From the NCBI RefSeq assembly GCF_020216025.1, contig NZ_JAIWNC010000021.1:1-64000 (forward strand): a stretch of 64,000 nucleotides of DNA, in the 5' to 3' direction. Positions 26,101 to 34,924 of this stretch are shown here, piece by piece (the stretch's first letter is position 1; each line of letters starts with the position of its first letter). A program made the position numbers and the translations under genes. The notes under the pieces are model-generated. The model had not been told where the DNA came from. It saw only the letters and a list, made by a program, of their open reading frames with translations, and ran no database searches. This stretch comes from Jidongwangia harbinensis (GTDB taxonomy: Bacteria; Actinomycetota; Actinomycetes; Mycobacteriales; Micromonosporaceae).

Positions 26101-26826
26101 ATGACAGTCACCCTCCGCGACGTGCGGATGATCTACGGTACCGGCACCCGCCAGGTGCGCGCCCTCGACGACGTGACGGTGGACTTCCCGCCCGGGGCCT
26201 TCCACGCCGTGATGGGTCCGTCCGGGTCCGGCAAGTCGACGCTGCTGCACTGCGCCGCCGGCCTGGAGCGGCCGACCGCCGGTGCGGTGTCGGTCGGCGG
26301 CACCGATCTCGGCGGCCTGAACGAGACCGCGCTGACCCGGCTGCGGCGGGACCGGATCGGCTTCGTGTTCCAGGCGTTCAACCTGGTCTCGTCGTTGAGC
26401 GCGGCGCAGAACGTGGCGCTGCCGCTGCGGCTGGCCGGGCACCGGCCGACGCCCGAGCGGGTGGCCGGGGCCCTGGACGCGGTGGGTCTGGCCGACCGGG
26501 CCGGGCACCGCCCCAGCGAGCTTTCCGGCGGGCAGCAGCAACGGGTGGCGATCGCCCGCGCGCTGATCACCGCGCCGGCCGTGGTCTTCGCCGACGAGCC
26601 GACCGGCGCGCTGGACAACCGCAGCTCCCGCCAGGTGCTCCACCTGCTGCGCCGGCTCGCCGACGAGCACCGGCAGACGATCGTGATGGTCACCCACGAT
26701 CCGGTCGCCGCGGCGGTCGCGGACCGGGTGCTGATGCTGGCCGACGGACGGTTGGTCGACGAGGTCGCCGACCTGGACGCCGTCGCCATCGCGGCCCGGG
26801 TCACCGAACTGGAGCTGGCATGCTGA
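26101..26826 (+). CDS. MacB/LolD-type ABC ATPase
   Basis: This 241-residue ATPase has Walker A GPSGSGKSTLL at about 39-49, Q-loop FVFQAFNL, signature ELSGGQQQRVA and Walker B VVFADEPTGALD, then the H-loop TMVTHD-like VMVTHDP. The FVFQAFNLV segment and length are typical of the MacB/LolD group that energises FtsX-like permeases. It overlaps the permease gene by seven bases, so the two proteins are made together. It diverges from the two-component system, the common layout of bacterial antimicrobial-peptide detoxification modules. No clear Shine-Dalgarno precedes ATG 26101, so the message may be leaderless or nearly so. Confidence 0.92.
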   Translation: MTVTLRDVRMIYGTGTRQVRALDDVTVDFPPGAFHAVMGPSGSGKSTLLHCAAGLERPTAGAVSVGGTDLGGLNETALTRLRRDRIGFVFQAFNLVSSLSAAQNVALPLRLAGHRPTPERVAGALDAVGLADRAGHRPSELSGGQQQRVAIARALITAPAVVFADEPTGALDNRSSRQVLHLLRRLADEHRQTIVMVTHDPVAAAVADRVLMLADGRLVDEVADLDAVAIAARVTELELAC

Positions 26827-29045
26827 CCCGGGACCGGCTGGGCACGTTCGTCGCCGTGCTGCTCGGCACCGCCATCGTGGCCGCGACGCTGGTGCTGTTG
26901 ACGTCGGCGCGCCCCCGCCTGCCGGACCGGTTCGCCGATCTGGCGGTGCTGGTGCAGAGCCCGGCGGCGGCGAACCGGCCGGACGCCTTCGCCGAGCCGG
27001 TGCCGTGGCCGGCCGGCACCGCGGAGCGACTGGCCGGACGGCTGCGCGCGGTGCCCGGCGTGCGCGCGGTGGTCGAGGACCGCCCGTTCTACGCCCAGCC
27101 GGTCCGGTCCGGCCGGCCGGTTCCCGGGCACACCGTCGGGTACGGCTGGAGCGACGTGACCGGCCGGCTGCTCGACGGCAGCCCGCCGGCCGGCGACCGG
27201 GACGTGGTGGTGGACCGGGCTCTCGGGGTGCCGGTGGGCGGGACGGTCACGCTGCTCACCGCGTCCGGGCCGGCGCCGTGGCGGGTCACCGGGCACGTCG
27301 GCACGGCGGCGGTGTTCGTGTCCGGGCCGGTCGCGGCGCGGCTGAGCCCGGGCGTGCGCGTGCTGGGGGTGGCCGGCCGCCCCGACCCGGCCGCCGTCCG
27401 GTCGGTCGTCGGGGGCGACGGCACCGTGCTCACCGGGGACCGCCGCGCCGAGGTGGAACCGCGCGCCGACGCCCGTACCCGATGGATCGGTCTTCAGGTG
27501 CTCACCGCGACCACCGCGCTGGCCGGCTTCGCCGGTGTCTTCCTCGCGGCCTCCACCTCGGCGTTCGCGGTCAGCCAGCGGCGCCGCGAGATCGGCCTGC
27601 TGCGGGCCGTCGGCGCGACGCCGCGCCAGGTCCGGGCCATGTTGTACCGCTCCGCGCTGCTGGTCGGCGCGGCGGCGTCCGCTCTCGGCGTCGGCCTCGG
27701 CGTGCTCGCCGCCCACCTGCTCGCCGGCCGGCTGGTGCACGCCGGGATCGAACCGGCGGGCTACACCGTGCGGTGGTGGACCTGGGCACCGGCCGCCGCC
27801 TTCGCCGCCGGTCCGCTGGTGGCGCTGCTCGGCACGGCCGCCGCGGCGCGCCGCGCGTCCCGGATCGGCCCGCTGGAGGCCATGCGCGCCGCCGAGGTGG
27901 AGAAACGCCCGATGACCCGGCTGCGCTGGCTGGCCGGGCTCGCCGCGGCCGCCGCCGGTACGGCCGCCGCCGTCGCCACCGCGGTCGCCTCGGACGTCTC
28001 CGACCTGGCCCAGTACTCCATGCTCGGCGCGATGGCGCTGGTCGTGGCGGCCACGCTGCTCGCCCCGGTGGTGATCCCGGCGCTGGTCGGGGTGCTGCTG
28101 CGCCCGGTCCGCGGGGTGCTCGGAATGCTGGTCCGGGAGAGCGCCCTGACCGCGGTCCGCCGAACCGCCTCGACCGCCGCCCCGGTGCTGCTCACGGTGG
28201 CCTTCGCGGTCTTCGTCACGGGCACCGTGCAGACGTCCACCGCCGCGTACGCGGCCCGGCGCGCGGCCACCGTGGACGCCGCCGCCGTCCTGGTCCCGGA
28301 CGGCACCCCCGGCCTGCACGACGCCGCCGCCGGCCGGGCCACCCTGCGCACCCAGGTGTACGTGGCCGGAACGGCCGTACCGGCACTGGGTTCGGCGGAC
28401 CTGCCGCCCGGCACCGCGCTGGCCGCACCGACCGGGGCCGGCCGGGTCACGGTCACCTACCCGGACGGGGTGGCGGAGACGCTGCGGGTCACGGGTCCCG
28501 CCCCGCCGGAGACCGAGCTGGTCCTGCCGCGCGCCTCGGTCCGCGCCCACGATCCGTCCGCGCTGGCACCCGCGGCGTTCCTGCCCGCCCGGCCGGCGGT
28601 CACCGCACCGGGCGCCGAGGTCGTCGACGCCGCCACGTACGCCGCCCGGACCGACACCGAGGACGACCGGCTGGTGTGGACGTTCACGCTGCTGCTGCTC
28701 GCCGTCTCGGCCGGCGCCGGCGCGCTCGCCGTGGCCAACACGCTGCTCATGTCGGCCCGGCAGCGGATCGGCGACTACCGGGTGCTGCGCCTGTCCGGGG
28801 CCACCCCGGGCCAGGTGGCGCTGACCGCGGCGCTCGAATCGGCGCTGGTCGTGGCGATCGGCTCGCTGCTCGGCATCGGCACCGCCCTGCTCGCGCTGAT
28901 CGGATCGGCGCAGTCCCTGGCCGCGCAGTCCGGGCGGGCGGTCCCGGTGGTCGTTCCGTGGCCGCTGGTGGCGTGCGTGGTGGCCGGTTGCCTGGTGGTG
29001 GCGGTGGCGGCCGGCGCGCTGCCGGCCCGGGCGGCGCGTGGCTGA
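26820..29045 (+). CDS. FtsX-domain ABC permease
   Basis: This encodes about 741 residues. A first transmembrane helix (about 8-27) leads to an extracellular domain of about 200 residues. An FtsX core with three helices (about 225-350) has the family motif RRREIGLLRAVGATPRQV. A middle group of helices (about 365-470), a second extracellular region and a C-terminal FtsX repeat with RQRIGDYRVLRLSGATPGQV complete it. Two FtsX repeats in one chain is the BceB/large-permease layout. Substrates for such pairs include peptide antibiotics and lipids; none can be assigned here. Confidence 0.9.
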   Translation: MLTRDRLGTFVAVLLGTAIVAATLVLLTSARPRLPDRFADLAVLVQSPAAANRPDAFAEPVPWPAGTAERLAGRLRAVPGVRAVVEDRPFYAQPVRSGRPVPGHTVGYGWSDVTGRLLDGSPPAGDRDVVVDRALGVPVGGTVTLLTASGPAPWRVTGHVGTAAVFVSGPVAARLSPGVRVLGVAGRPDPAAVRSVVGGDGTVLTGDRRAEVEPRADARTRWIGLQVLTATTALAGFAGVFLAASTSAFAVSQRRREIGLLRAVGATPRQVRAMLYRSALLVGAAASALGVGLGVLAAHLLAGRLVHAGIEPAGYTVRWWTWAPAAAFAAGPLVALLGTAAAARRASRIGPLEAMRAAEVEKRPMTRLRWLAGLAAAAAGTAAAVATAVASDVSDLAQYSMLGAMALVVAATLLAPVVIPALVGVLLRPVRGVLGMLVRESALTAVRRTASTAAPVLLTVAFAVFVTGTVQTSTAAYAARRAATVDAAAVLVPDGTPGLHDAAAGRATLRTQVYVAGTAVPALGSADLPPGTALAAPTGAGRVTVTYPDGVAETLRVTGPAPPETELVLPRASVRAHDPSALAPAAFLPARPAVTAPGAEVVDAATYAARTDTEDDRLVWTFTLLLLAVSAGAGALAVANTLLMSARQRIGDYRVLRLSGATPGQVALTAALESALVVAIGSLLGIGTALLALIGSAQSLAAQSGRAVPVVVPWPLVACVVAGCLVVAVAAGALPARAARG

Positions 29046-29068
29046 GGCGGCCGGCCGGGCCGCGTCAG
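29042..29068. terminator. Hairpin between convergent permease and DUF2203 genes
   Basis: GCGGCC (29047-29052) pairs with GGCCGC (29058-29063); CTGA and TCAG outside extend it across one G-G mismatch. It overlaps both stop codon regions. There is no T-run. Confidence 0.5.
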
Positions 29069-29427
29069 GGCAACCGGCGCCGGCCGGCGAAGCCCAGGTC
29101 GCGCCGGTGGTACCAGCCGAGTTCCGGGTCGCCCTCCAGCCAGCACAGCAGCACCGGGACACCGTCCAGGTCGGCCGGAAAGTCGATCAGCAGCGGTGCG
29201 ATGCCCTTGAGCTCGGCGCCGGTCTCCTGCACCTCGGTCATCATCTCGTTCAGCCGGGCCTCGGCGGCCTTCCACTCCGGCAGGCCGCCGAGCGCGGTCG
29301 GTGCGCCGCCGCCGTTCACCGCGGCGGCCAGTTCCACCACGTCGGCCCGCACGGCCACGATCTCGTCCAGCAGCGGCCGGAGCCGGGCCAGCTCCGTGCG
29401 CGCCTCCGCCGGTGTGAACAGCCCCAT
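29065..29427 (-). CDS. DUF2203-family protein
   Basis: This 120-residue protein starts MGLFTPAEARTELARLRPLLDEI and has a helical middle. It ends GAELKGIAPLLIDFPADLDG and LCWLEGDPELGWYHRRDLGFAGR. The fixed tail pattern (DFP, LCW, GE/DPE-x-x-YH, GFAGR) is diagnostic for DUF2203, an uncharacterised family. It is cytoplasmic and predicted to be largely helical in its first half. It stands alone, convergent with the permease and divergent from the MFS transporter. Confidence 0.85.
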   Translation of the reverse strand: MGLFTPAEARTELARLRPLLDEIVAVRADVVELAAAVNGGGAPTALGGLPEWKAAEARLNEMMTEVQETGAELKGIAPLLIDFPADLDGVPVLLCWLEGDPELGWYHRRDLGFAGRRRLP

Positions 29428-29585
29428 GGGAGCAGTCTGTCATCCCGGATGTGGCGGGTGACGGCGGCTCGACGGTGGACGTTCCCCGGCCGCCGCCACG
29501 AAGGGGATCGCCGGATGGGGGGTAGCGGCGGGGGTGACGTCGAGTGCACGCTTGATGCCCCCGGTGACGGCTCCCCTCGCGGAGC

Positions 29586-31235
29586 GTGACCAATATCGGA
29601 TCAGTCTGGGTGACGATGACCTTCCAGGAACTGCCGGCTCCGCGTACCCGATCGCCCCGCGCGGTGGTGACGCTGGCGGTGGCGACGCTGGGCCTCGGGC
29701 TGAACCTGCGGGCCTCGATACTGCTCGGCCCGCACCTGCACGGACGCTTCAAGGTCGGGCTCGGGGCGTACGCCGTCCTGGTCGGACTGCCGCTGCTGGT
29801 CGCCGCGCTGGTGCGGCTGCCGGTCGGGGTGCTCACCGACCGGTACGGGGCGCGGGTGATGTTCCCCGCGGTCAGCCTGGCCGCGGCCGGGGCGGTGATC
29901 GCCTCCGGTCTGGCCGGTTCGCTGCCGGCGGTGATCGTGGCCGGCGCGGCGGCCGGCCTGGCGGGGTCCGCGTTCGTGGTCGGCGCGGCGCTGGTGTCCC
30001 GCACCCAGCCGTACGGGCGGCGCGGCCGGGCGCTGGGCACGTTCGGCCTCGGCGTGACGGTCGCGATGGGCCTGTCCGGCATGTCGCGGGGTCTCGATCC
30101 CGGCGGGCGGCTGGGTGCCCTGGTGCTCGGCGGGCTGCTCGTCGGCTTCGCCGTGCTGGCCGCGGTGGTGCTGCGGGACCCGGTGGGTACGCGGCGCACC
30201 ACCTCGGTCGCCCGCACCTGCGCGGAGATGATCCGGGTGAGCGGGTCCACGTCGCTGTCGTTGCTGTACCTACTGGCGCTGGGCGGCATGGTGTCGATCG
30301 CGGTGTTCCTGCCGGTGTACCTGGTCGCGGCGTTCGGCACCGAGTGGTTCACCGCCCTGGCGATCACCGGTGTGGTGGTCGGCCTGGCCGCGGCCGGCCG
30401 GCTGGCCGGTGGCTGGTGGACGGACCGGCGGCCGACCGCACGGCTGCTGATGTTCTGCTACGGCGCCGCCGCGGTGCTCTGCCTCGCCGGCGCACTCCTG
30501 CCCCGGGCGTGGTGGCTGATGGCGCCGGTGATCGCCGGGATAGCCGTGTGCGACGGCATCGCCTCCGGTGCGCTGCTCGCGCTGATCGGCAAGAGCGCGC
30601 GGGCGGACCACGTCGGTGCGGTGATGGGGGTGACCGGTGCGGCGGCTTCGCTCGGGGCGCTGCTGCCCCCGTTGCTGCTGACCGGCGTGACCGGGCTGAC
30701 CGGTTCGTACTCCGTGGCCTGGCTCCTGCTCGCCGCGCTGCTGCTCGCCGCGGCGCTCTATGTGCGCGCCCACGACCTGCACATCGGGCTGGGGCTCGCG
30801 GTGCGCTTCGAGCCGGAGCCCAGCCCCACCGCGATGACCATCGCCCTGGTCGGCGAGGCGGACACCCTGCTGGGCGCGGCGGCCGTCGTGGCACGGCTGG
30901 CCGAGCTGGCCACCAGCGACGAACTGGTCGTCGTGTACGGCGCCGACGAGCGGGCCCGGACCCGGACCGGGCCGCAGGCGATCGCGGCCGGGCTGCGCGG
31001 GCGGCTTCCCCGGCACAGCGTGGTGGCGGTCCGGGTCGGCCGGGACACCGCGGAACTCGGCCGGGACGCGCTGGAACTCGGCGAGTACGTCGATGCCGGC
31101 GCCCTGGCGATCGCCGTCACCCCGACCGCGCAGATGTCCATGGTCGCCGCCGACCTCTCCCTGTACCTGCAGGCCGACCGGGTGCTGCGGGTGTCCTACA
31201 CGCCGGCCGAGGGTGCGGCGCTGCGTCCGCTCTGA
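29586..31235 (+). CDS. MFS transporter with C-terminal cytoplasmic domain
   Basis: This encodes up to 549 residues. Twelve membrane segments occupy about 25-405, with VRLPVGVLTDRYGARVMFP carrying the loop 2-3 MFS motif. The pattern resembles the nitrate/nitrite porter (NarK) group, but I do not see enough of the NNP nitrate signature to be sure. The last 140 residues (from about AVRFEPEPSPTAMTIALVGEADTLLG) form a soluble alpha/beta domain with USP- or CBS-size but no recognised motif. A Crp/Fnr-type gene lies just downstream, which fits a nitrogen-oxide or oxygen theme. Start is GTG 29586 or ATG 29616; neither has a strong ribosome site. Confidence 0.72.
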   Translation: MTNIGSVWVTMTFQELPAPRTRSPRAVVTLAVATLGLGLNLRASILLGPHLHGRFKVGLGAYAVLVGLPLLVAALVRLPVGVLTDRYGARVMFPAVSLAAAGAVIASGLAGSLPAVIVAGAAAGLAGSAFVVGAALVSRTQPYGRRGRALGTFGLGVTVAMGLSGMSRGLDPGGRLGALVLGGLLVGFAVLAAVVLRDPVGTRRTTSVARTCAEMIRVSGSTSLSLLYLLALGGMVSIAVFLPVYLVAAFGTEWFTALAITGVVVGLAAAGRLAGGWWTDRRPTARLLMFCYGAAAVLCLAGALLPRAWWLMAPVIAGIAVCDGIASGALLALIGKSARADHVGAVMGVTGAAASLGALLPPLLLTGVTGLTGSYSVAWLLLAALLLAAALYVRAHDLHIGLGLAVRFEPEPSPTAMTIALVGEADTLLGAAAVVARLAELATSDELVVVYGADERARTRTGPQAIAAGLRGRLPRHSVVAVRVGRDTAELGRDALELGEYVDAGALAIAVTPTAQMSMVAADLSLYLQADRVLRVSYTPAEGAALRPL

Positions 31236-31244
31236 GCCGGCCGA

Positions 31245-31505
31245 TCAGTGCAGGAACGGCCGCCAGTCGCGGATCTGCGCCACGGTCACGCCCGGGGTCC
31301 GGAAGTACGGGTCGGCGGCGAGGAACTCCTCGACGTCCGCCCGGCTCGGCGCGTCGATGACGATGACGGCGCCGCCGTCGCCGGCCAGCGGCCCGGCCAT
31401 CCGGACCAGGCCCTGCCGGTGCAGCTCGGCGAGGCGGTCGCGGTGCGCGGCCCGGGCGGCCAGGCGGGCCGGATCACCGGTGAAGTGCAGTTCCACCATC
31501 CACAT
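31245..31505 (-). CDS. YciI-like protein
   Basis: This 86-residue protein matches the YciI family: the start MWMVELHFTGDPARLAARAAHRD, the middle GLVRMAGPL and GGAVIVIDAPSRADVEEFLAADPYF, then a closing RDWRPFL. The His in AAHRDRL is in the position of the YciI active-site His (HxxxL). Family members are small alpha/beta barrels related to muconolactone isomerase; functions are mostly unknown. It diverges from the Crp/Fnr gene 50 bases away and may share its control region. Confidence 0.8.
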   Translation of the reverse strand: MWMVELHFTGDPARLAARAAHRDRLAELHRQGLVRMAGPLAGDGGAVIVIDAPSRADVEEFLAADPYFRTPGVTVAQIRDWRPFLH

Positions 31506-31539
31506 GGCGGCAGGCTACGCAGACCCCGTGCGGCCGCGC

Positions 31540-31555
31540 TGTATCACTGGATACA
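31540..31555. promoter_or_regulatory. TGTATC-N4-GATACA dyad touching the crp-like start
   Basis: TGTATCACTGGATACA is a perfect 6-4-6 inverted repeat whose last base is the A of the ATG at 31555. The N4 spacing is that of Fnr-type boxes. It lies between yciI-like and crp-like divergent genes and could be bound by the Crp/Fnr protein itself. Confidence 0.6.
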
Positions 31556-32214
31556 TGACGTCGTTGGGCTCCATCCCGGCGCTGCGGGTGCTGTCCGGGT
31601 CCGCGCTGGCGGCGGTCGAGCGGGACAGCCGGCCGGCCCGGTTTCCCGCGGGGGCGATGCTGCGGCCGTACGGTGAGCCGGCCCGCGCCGTCGTGCTGCT
31701 GTTGTCCGGCACGGTGGCGGCGGCGCACCTCGCCGCGTCCGGGGTGGAGGTGTGGCCGGAGCAGTGGACCGGCCCCGCGATCGCGGACAAACCGGCGGTC
31801 CTGGACGGCGGGGTGCCGCCGACCGGGCTGGTCGCCCTCACCGCGGCGACCGCGCGGCTGCTGCCCCGGCAGGATTTCCTGCGGTTGCTGGATCAGGAGC
31901 CGGCGCTGCGGGCGCATGTGTTCGGCCGCCTGGCCCGGGACGCGCTGACCGCCCGCCGGCGCCTCGCCCAGGCGACCACGTTGCCCGCGGTCGCGCGGCT
32001 GGCGGCCTGGCTGGACGCGCCGGAGCGACCACACCCGGTCGCCTGGTCCGGCACCCAGGAGCAGTTGGCCCGGATGCTGGGCCTGAGCCGGGTCAGTGTC
32101 AACCGCGCGCTCGCCAGGCTGGCCGGTTCCGGCGCCGTCCGGCGAACCGGTCAGGGCATCGTGGTGGCCGACCGGGCCACCCTCCGCGCCGTCGTTAATG
32201 ATTACTCTGAGTAG
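31555..32214 (+). CDS. Crp/Fnr-family regulator
   Basis: This encodes 219 residues. The N-terminal cyclic-nucleotide-binding-like barrel (about 15-115) is recognisable by PARFPAGAMLRPYGEPARAVVLLLSGTVAA, but the cAMP-contacting RxxS/T motif is absent. The C-terminal HTH_CRP domain spans about 150-215 (SGTQEQLARMLGLSRVSVNRALARL, GAVRRTGQGIVV). It has no Fnr-type Cys cluster, so the signal is unknown. No Shine-Dalgarno precedes the ATG, and the dyad at 31540-31555 abuts it, so the message may be leaderless. Confidence 0.85.
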   Translation: MTSLGSIPALRVLSGSALAAVERDSRPARFPAGAMLRPYGEPARAVVLLLSGTVAAAHLAASGVEVWPEQWTGPAIADKPAVLDGGVPPTGLVALTAATARLLPRQDFLRLLDQEPALRAHVFGRLARDALTARRRLAQATTLPAVARLAAWLDAPERPHPVAWSGTQEQLARMLGLSRVSVNRALARLAGSGAVRRTGQGIVVADRATLRAVVNDYSE

Positions 32215-32334
32215 TCGCCTCCTGACTTCTCAGCCTATCGGTCAGCGCAAGTCGGACTTATCCCCCTACAGGTTTCACGCTGAGTTACCTACCGTGAGTG
32301 ACAGCAACACCCCTCCGGTAGGAAAGGCATCCCC

Positions 32335-34104
32335 ATGCCGCTGCTCCCCCGCCGCCTCCTGGCGGCCGGCCTCGCCGCGCTCGTCCTCGTCGGCGGCTAC
32401 CCGGCACCCGCCCAGGCGGCCGGTGCCGCCGCGACGTCCGCACAGACCACCGCGCTGGAGAAGCGGCGCGTCGACCGGATCGCCACCCCGAAACTGCGCT
32501 GGTACAAGTGCTACGACTGGGCCCAGTGCGCGACCGTACGCCTCCCGCTCGACTACGACCGCCCGTACGGCGCCACCACCGAGGTCGCCGTGCTGCGGGT
32601 CAAGGCGCGGAAGCCGAAGAAGCGCATCGGCAGCCTCTTCGTCAATCCGGGCGGGCCGGGCGGCTCCGCCACCACGCTGGCCCTGCTGAGCCCGCTGGTG
32701 CTCAGCGACTCGCTGCTCGACCGGTTCGACATCGTCGGCGTCGACCCCCGGGGCGTCGGTTTCAGCGAGAACGTGCGTTGCTTCTCCTCGGCCCGGGCGC
32801 AGACCGTCGCGCTGCGGCCGATGCTGACCGTGCCGTTCCCGGTCGGCGCGAAGCAGGAGAAGAGGTACGTGGCCGCCGCGAAGAAGCTCGGCAGGGCCTG
32901 TTCGACGACCGGCCGTCCGCTGACCGGGGCGGCGTCCACCGCGCAGACCGCCCGGGACATGGAGGTGCTGCGGCGCGCCGTCGGTGACCGGAAGTTGTCC
33001 TACCTCGGCTTCAGTTACGGCAGCGTCCTGGGCGAGGTGTACGCGAACATGTTCCCGGACCGTACCCGGGCCATCGCCATCGACGGCGTGATCAATCCGA
33101 CCGCGTGGACCGGCACCGATGCCACCCGGAACCTGATCCTCGACGACCGGTTGCGCTCCGCGGACGGCGCGTACCGGGCACTGCGGGAGATCTTCCGCCG
33201 CTGCGACGCCGCGGGTCCGCGGTACTGCGCGGCGGCACCGCACTCGGCCGCCAAGTTCGGCCGGGTCGCGGCCCGGCTCAGGGCCCACCCGATCGTGATC
33301 GGGGACTTCCCGCCGTTCGGCACGCTGACCTACACCTACGCGGACTTCGTCGCGGAGACGCTCGGCGGCCTCTACGGCATGGGCGCCCCCGCGGACGTCA
33401 CCAGCCTCACCGGCGCCCTGTGGACGCTGACCAGCGAGTCGGCCGGCGCCGCCGCCGTCGCCGCGGCCCGGCGGGTGGTGGCCGCCCAGCCCCGCCGCCG
33501 CGACTTCCTGTACGCCAACGACGTCGAGGCGTACAGCACGGTCACCTGCACCGACGCCCGGCACCCGGCGAACGCCGGGAACTGGCCCGCCCGGGTCGCG
33601 AAGGCCGACAAGCGGGCACCGTACTTCGGCCGGATCTGGGCCTGGTCCAGCGTCCAGTGCGCCCGCGACACCTGGACCGTGCGCGACGAGGACGCCTACC
33701 GCGGGCCGTTCAACCGCCGCACCAGCGCCACCGTCCTGGTGATCGGCAGCTTCCACGACCCGGCCACCGCCTACGCCGGGGCCCGGCAGACCGCCCGCAA
33801 GATGCCCAATAGCCGGCTGCTCTCCAGCGACAACTGGGGGCACACCGCCTACGGCACCAACGCCTGCGCGACCCACGCCATCGACCGCTACCTGCTGCGC
33901 CGGACCCTGCCGGCCAAGGGCACGGTGTGCCGCTCCCCCGAGCGACCGTTCACCGTCCCGCTCGACGACCCGGCCGACAAGGAACTGAGCGTCCGGGCCA
34001 CCGGCACCAAGGAGGAGATCGCGGCCGGGGGCCTGCCCGCCCCGGGACAGCCCAAGCAGCTGCCGCCGATCTCGACCGGCCTGCCCGGGGTCGTCGTCCG
34101 CTGA
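32335..34104 (+). CDS. Secreted Tap-like alpha/beta-hydrolase 1
   Basis: This 589-residue protein has a signal peptide (about 1-28). The conserved start WYKCYDWAQCATVRLPLDYDRP is typical of mycelial tripeptidyl-aminopeptidase relatives. The oxyanion loop is NPGGPGGS (about 103-110) and the nucleophile is S227 in GFSYGS. Near the end NWGHTAYGTNAC carries the catalytic His within the TAP-like C-terminal domain. It should act outside the cell as an aminopeptidase or esterase. A paralog lies at 44722-46500. ATG 32335 follows AGGAAAGG. The 120-base upstream gap holds its promoter. Confidence 0.9.
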   Translation: MPLLPRRLLAAGLAALVLVGGYPAPAQAAGAAATSAQTTALEKRRVDRIATPKLRWYKCYDWAQCATVRLPLDYDRPYGATTEVAVLRVKARKPKKRIGSLFVNPGGPGGSATTLALLSPLVLSDSLLDRFDIVGVDPRGVGFSENVRCFSSARAQTVALRPMLTVPFPVGAKQEKRYVAAAKKLGRACSTTGRPLTGAASTAQTARDMEVLRRAVGDRKLSYLGFSYGSVLGEVYANMFPDRTRAIAIDGVINPTAWTGTDATRNLILDDRLRSADGAYRALREIFRRCDAAGPRYCAAAPHSAAKFGRVAARLRAHPIVIGDFPPFGTLTYTYADFVAETLGGLYGMGAPADVTSLTGALWTLTSESAGAAAVAAARRVVAAQPRRRDFLYANDVEAYSTVTCTDARHPANAGNWPARVAKADKRAPYFGRIWAWSSVQCARDTWTVRDEDAYRGPFNRRTSATVLVIGSFHDPATAYAGARQTARKMPNSRLLSSDNWGHTAYGTNACATHAIDRYLLRRTLPAKGTVCRSPERPFTVPLDDPADKELSVRATGTKEEIAAGGLPAPGQPKQLPPISTGLPGVVVR

Positions 34105-34113
34105 CCGCTGGTG

Positions 34114-34165
34114 ACCTCCGGTGGTATCGATTATCTTGAATATATCGAGCCCACCGGAGGTATCA
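34114..34165 (+). promoter_or_regulatory. Hairpin covering the LPMO ribosome site
   Basis: ACCTCCGGTGG (34114-34124) is the exact reverse complement of CCACCGGAGGT (34151-34161). Pairing goes on past a two-base AT bulge through GGTG (34110-34113) and CACC (34164-34167). The right arm contains GGAGG, the Shine-Dalgarno of the gene at 34168. The 26-base loop is unusually AT-rich. Confidence 0.6.
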
Positions 34166-34167
34166 CC

Positions 34168-34872
34168 ATGTCAGCACGGGTCACCGTTCGCCGCGCCTCG
34201 CTCGCGAGGTTGCTCGCTCTGGCCGCGGCCGCACTGGCCGTCGTGGCCGTCACGGGCACGGCGCCGACCCCGGCGTACGCCCACGGCAACATCATCGACG
34301 CGCCGAGCCGCAACGTCGGCTGCTGGCTGCGATGGGGCAACGACTTCAACAATCCCGCCATGCAGACCCAGGACCCGATGTGCTGGCAGGCCTGGCGGGC
34401 CAACCCCAACACCATGTGGAACTGGATGGGCCTGTACCGCGACGGGATGGGCCGCAACTTCCAGTCCGCGGTGCCGGACGGGACGCTGTGCAGCATGAAC
34501 CGCGCCCAGAACGGGCTCGGCACCTCGCTCGACGCGGTGGGCAACTGGCGGGCCAAGGACGTCGGCCGGAACTTCCGGCTGACCCTGCTCGACCAGGCCA
34601 GCCACGGCGCGGACTTCATCCGGGTGTACCTGACGAAGGCCGGCTTCGACCCCACCACGCAGCCGCTGGGCTGGGGCGACCTGGACCTGGTGACCACGGT
34701 CGGCAACACGCCCGCGTCGCAGTGGCAGCGGGTCACCACCCCGACCAGCGGGGTGCAGCTGTCGTTCGACGTCGCGGCGAACCACTCCGGCCGCGCCGTG
34801 GTGCTGACCATCTGGCAGGCCAGCCACAACGACCAGGCGTACTTCATGTGCAGTGACGTGAACATAGCCTGA
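34168..34872 (+). CDS. AA10 lytic polysaccharide monooxygenase
   Basis: This 234-residue protein has a signal peptide ending at AYA-H, so cleavage exposes His39 as the N-terminal copper ligand. The second ligand is His146 in LDQASHGADF, and the C-terminal WQASHNDQAYFMCSDVNI is a typical AA10 ending with the axial Tyr/Phe region. Length fits a single catalytic domain without a carbohydrate-binding module. Enzymes of this type oxidatively cut chitin or cellulose; which one cannot be read here. ATG 34168 follows GGAGG six to eight bases upstream, which lies in the arm of a strong hairpin. Confidence 0.88.
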   Translation: MSARVTVRRASLARLLALAAAALAVVAVTGTAPTPAYAHGNIIDAPSRNVGCWLRWGNDFNNPAMQTQDPMCWQAWRANPNTMWNWMGLYRDGMGRNFQSAVPDGTLCSMNRAQNGLGTSLDAVGNWRAKDVGRNFRLTLLDQASHGADFIRVYLTKAGFDPTTQPLGWGDLDLVTTVGNTPASQWQRVTTPTSGVQLSFDVAANHSGRAVVLTIWQASHNDQAYFMCSDVNIA

Positions 34873-34885
34873 CCCACCGGCACAC

Positions 34886-34918
34886 CCGCGGGTCGCGTCC
34901 GCCGGACGCGGCCCGCGG
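34886..34918. terminator. Strong bidirectional terminator hairpin
   Basis: The arms 34886-34900 and 34904-34918 pair over 15 positions with one T-G wobble around a 3-base loop. It sits between the LPMO stop and the stop of the convergent FBP-type gene. Confidence 0.8.
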
Positions 34919-34924
34919 CTGGTC

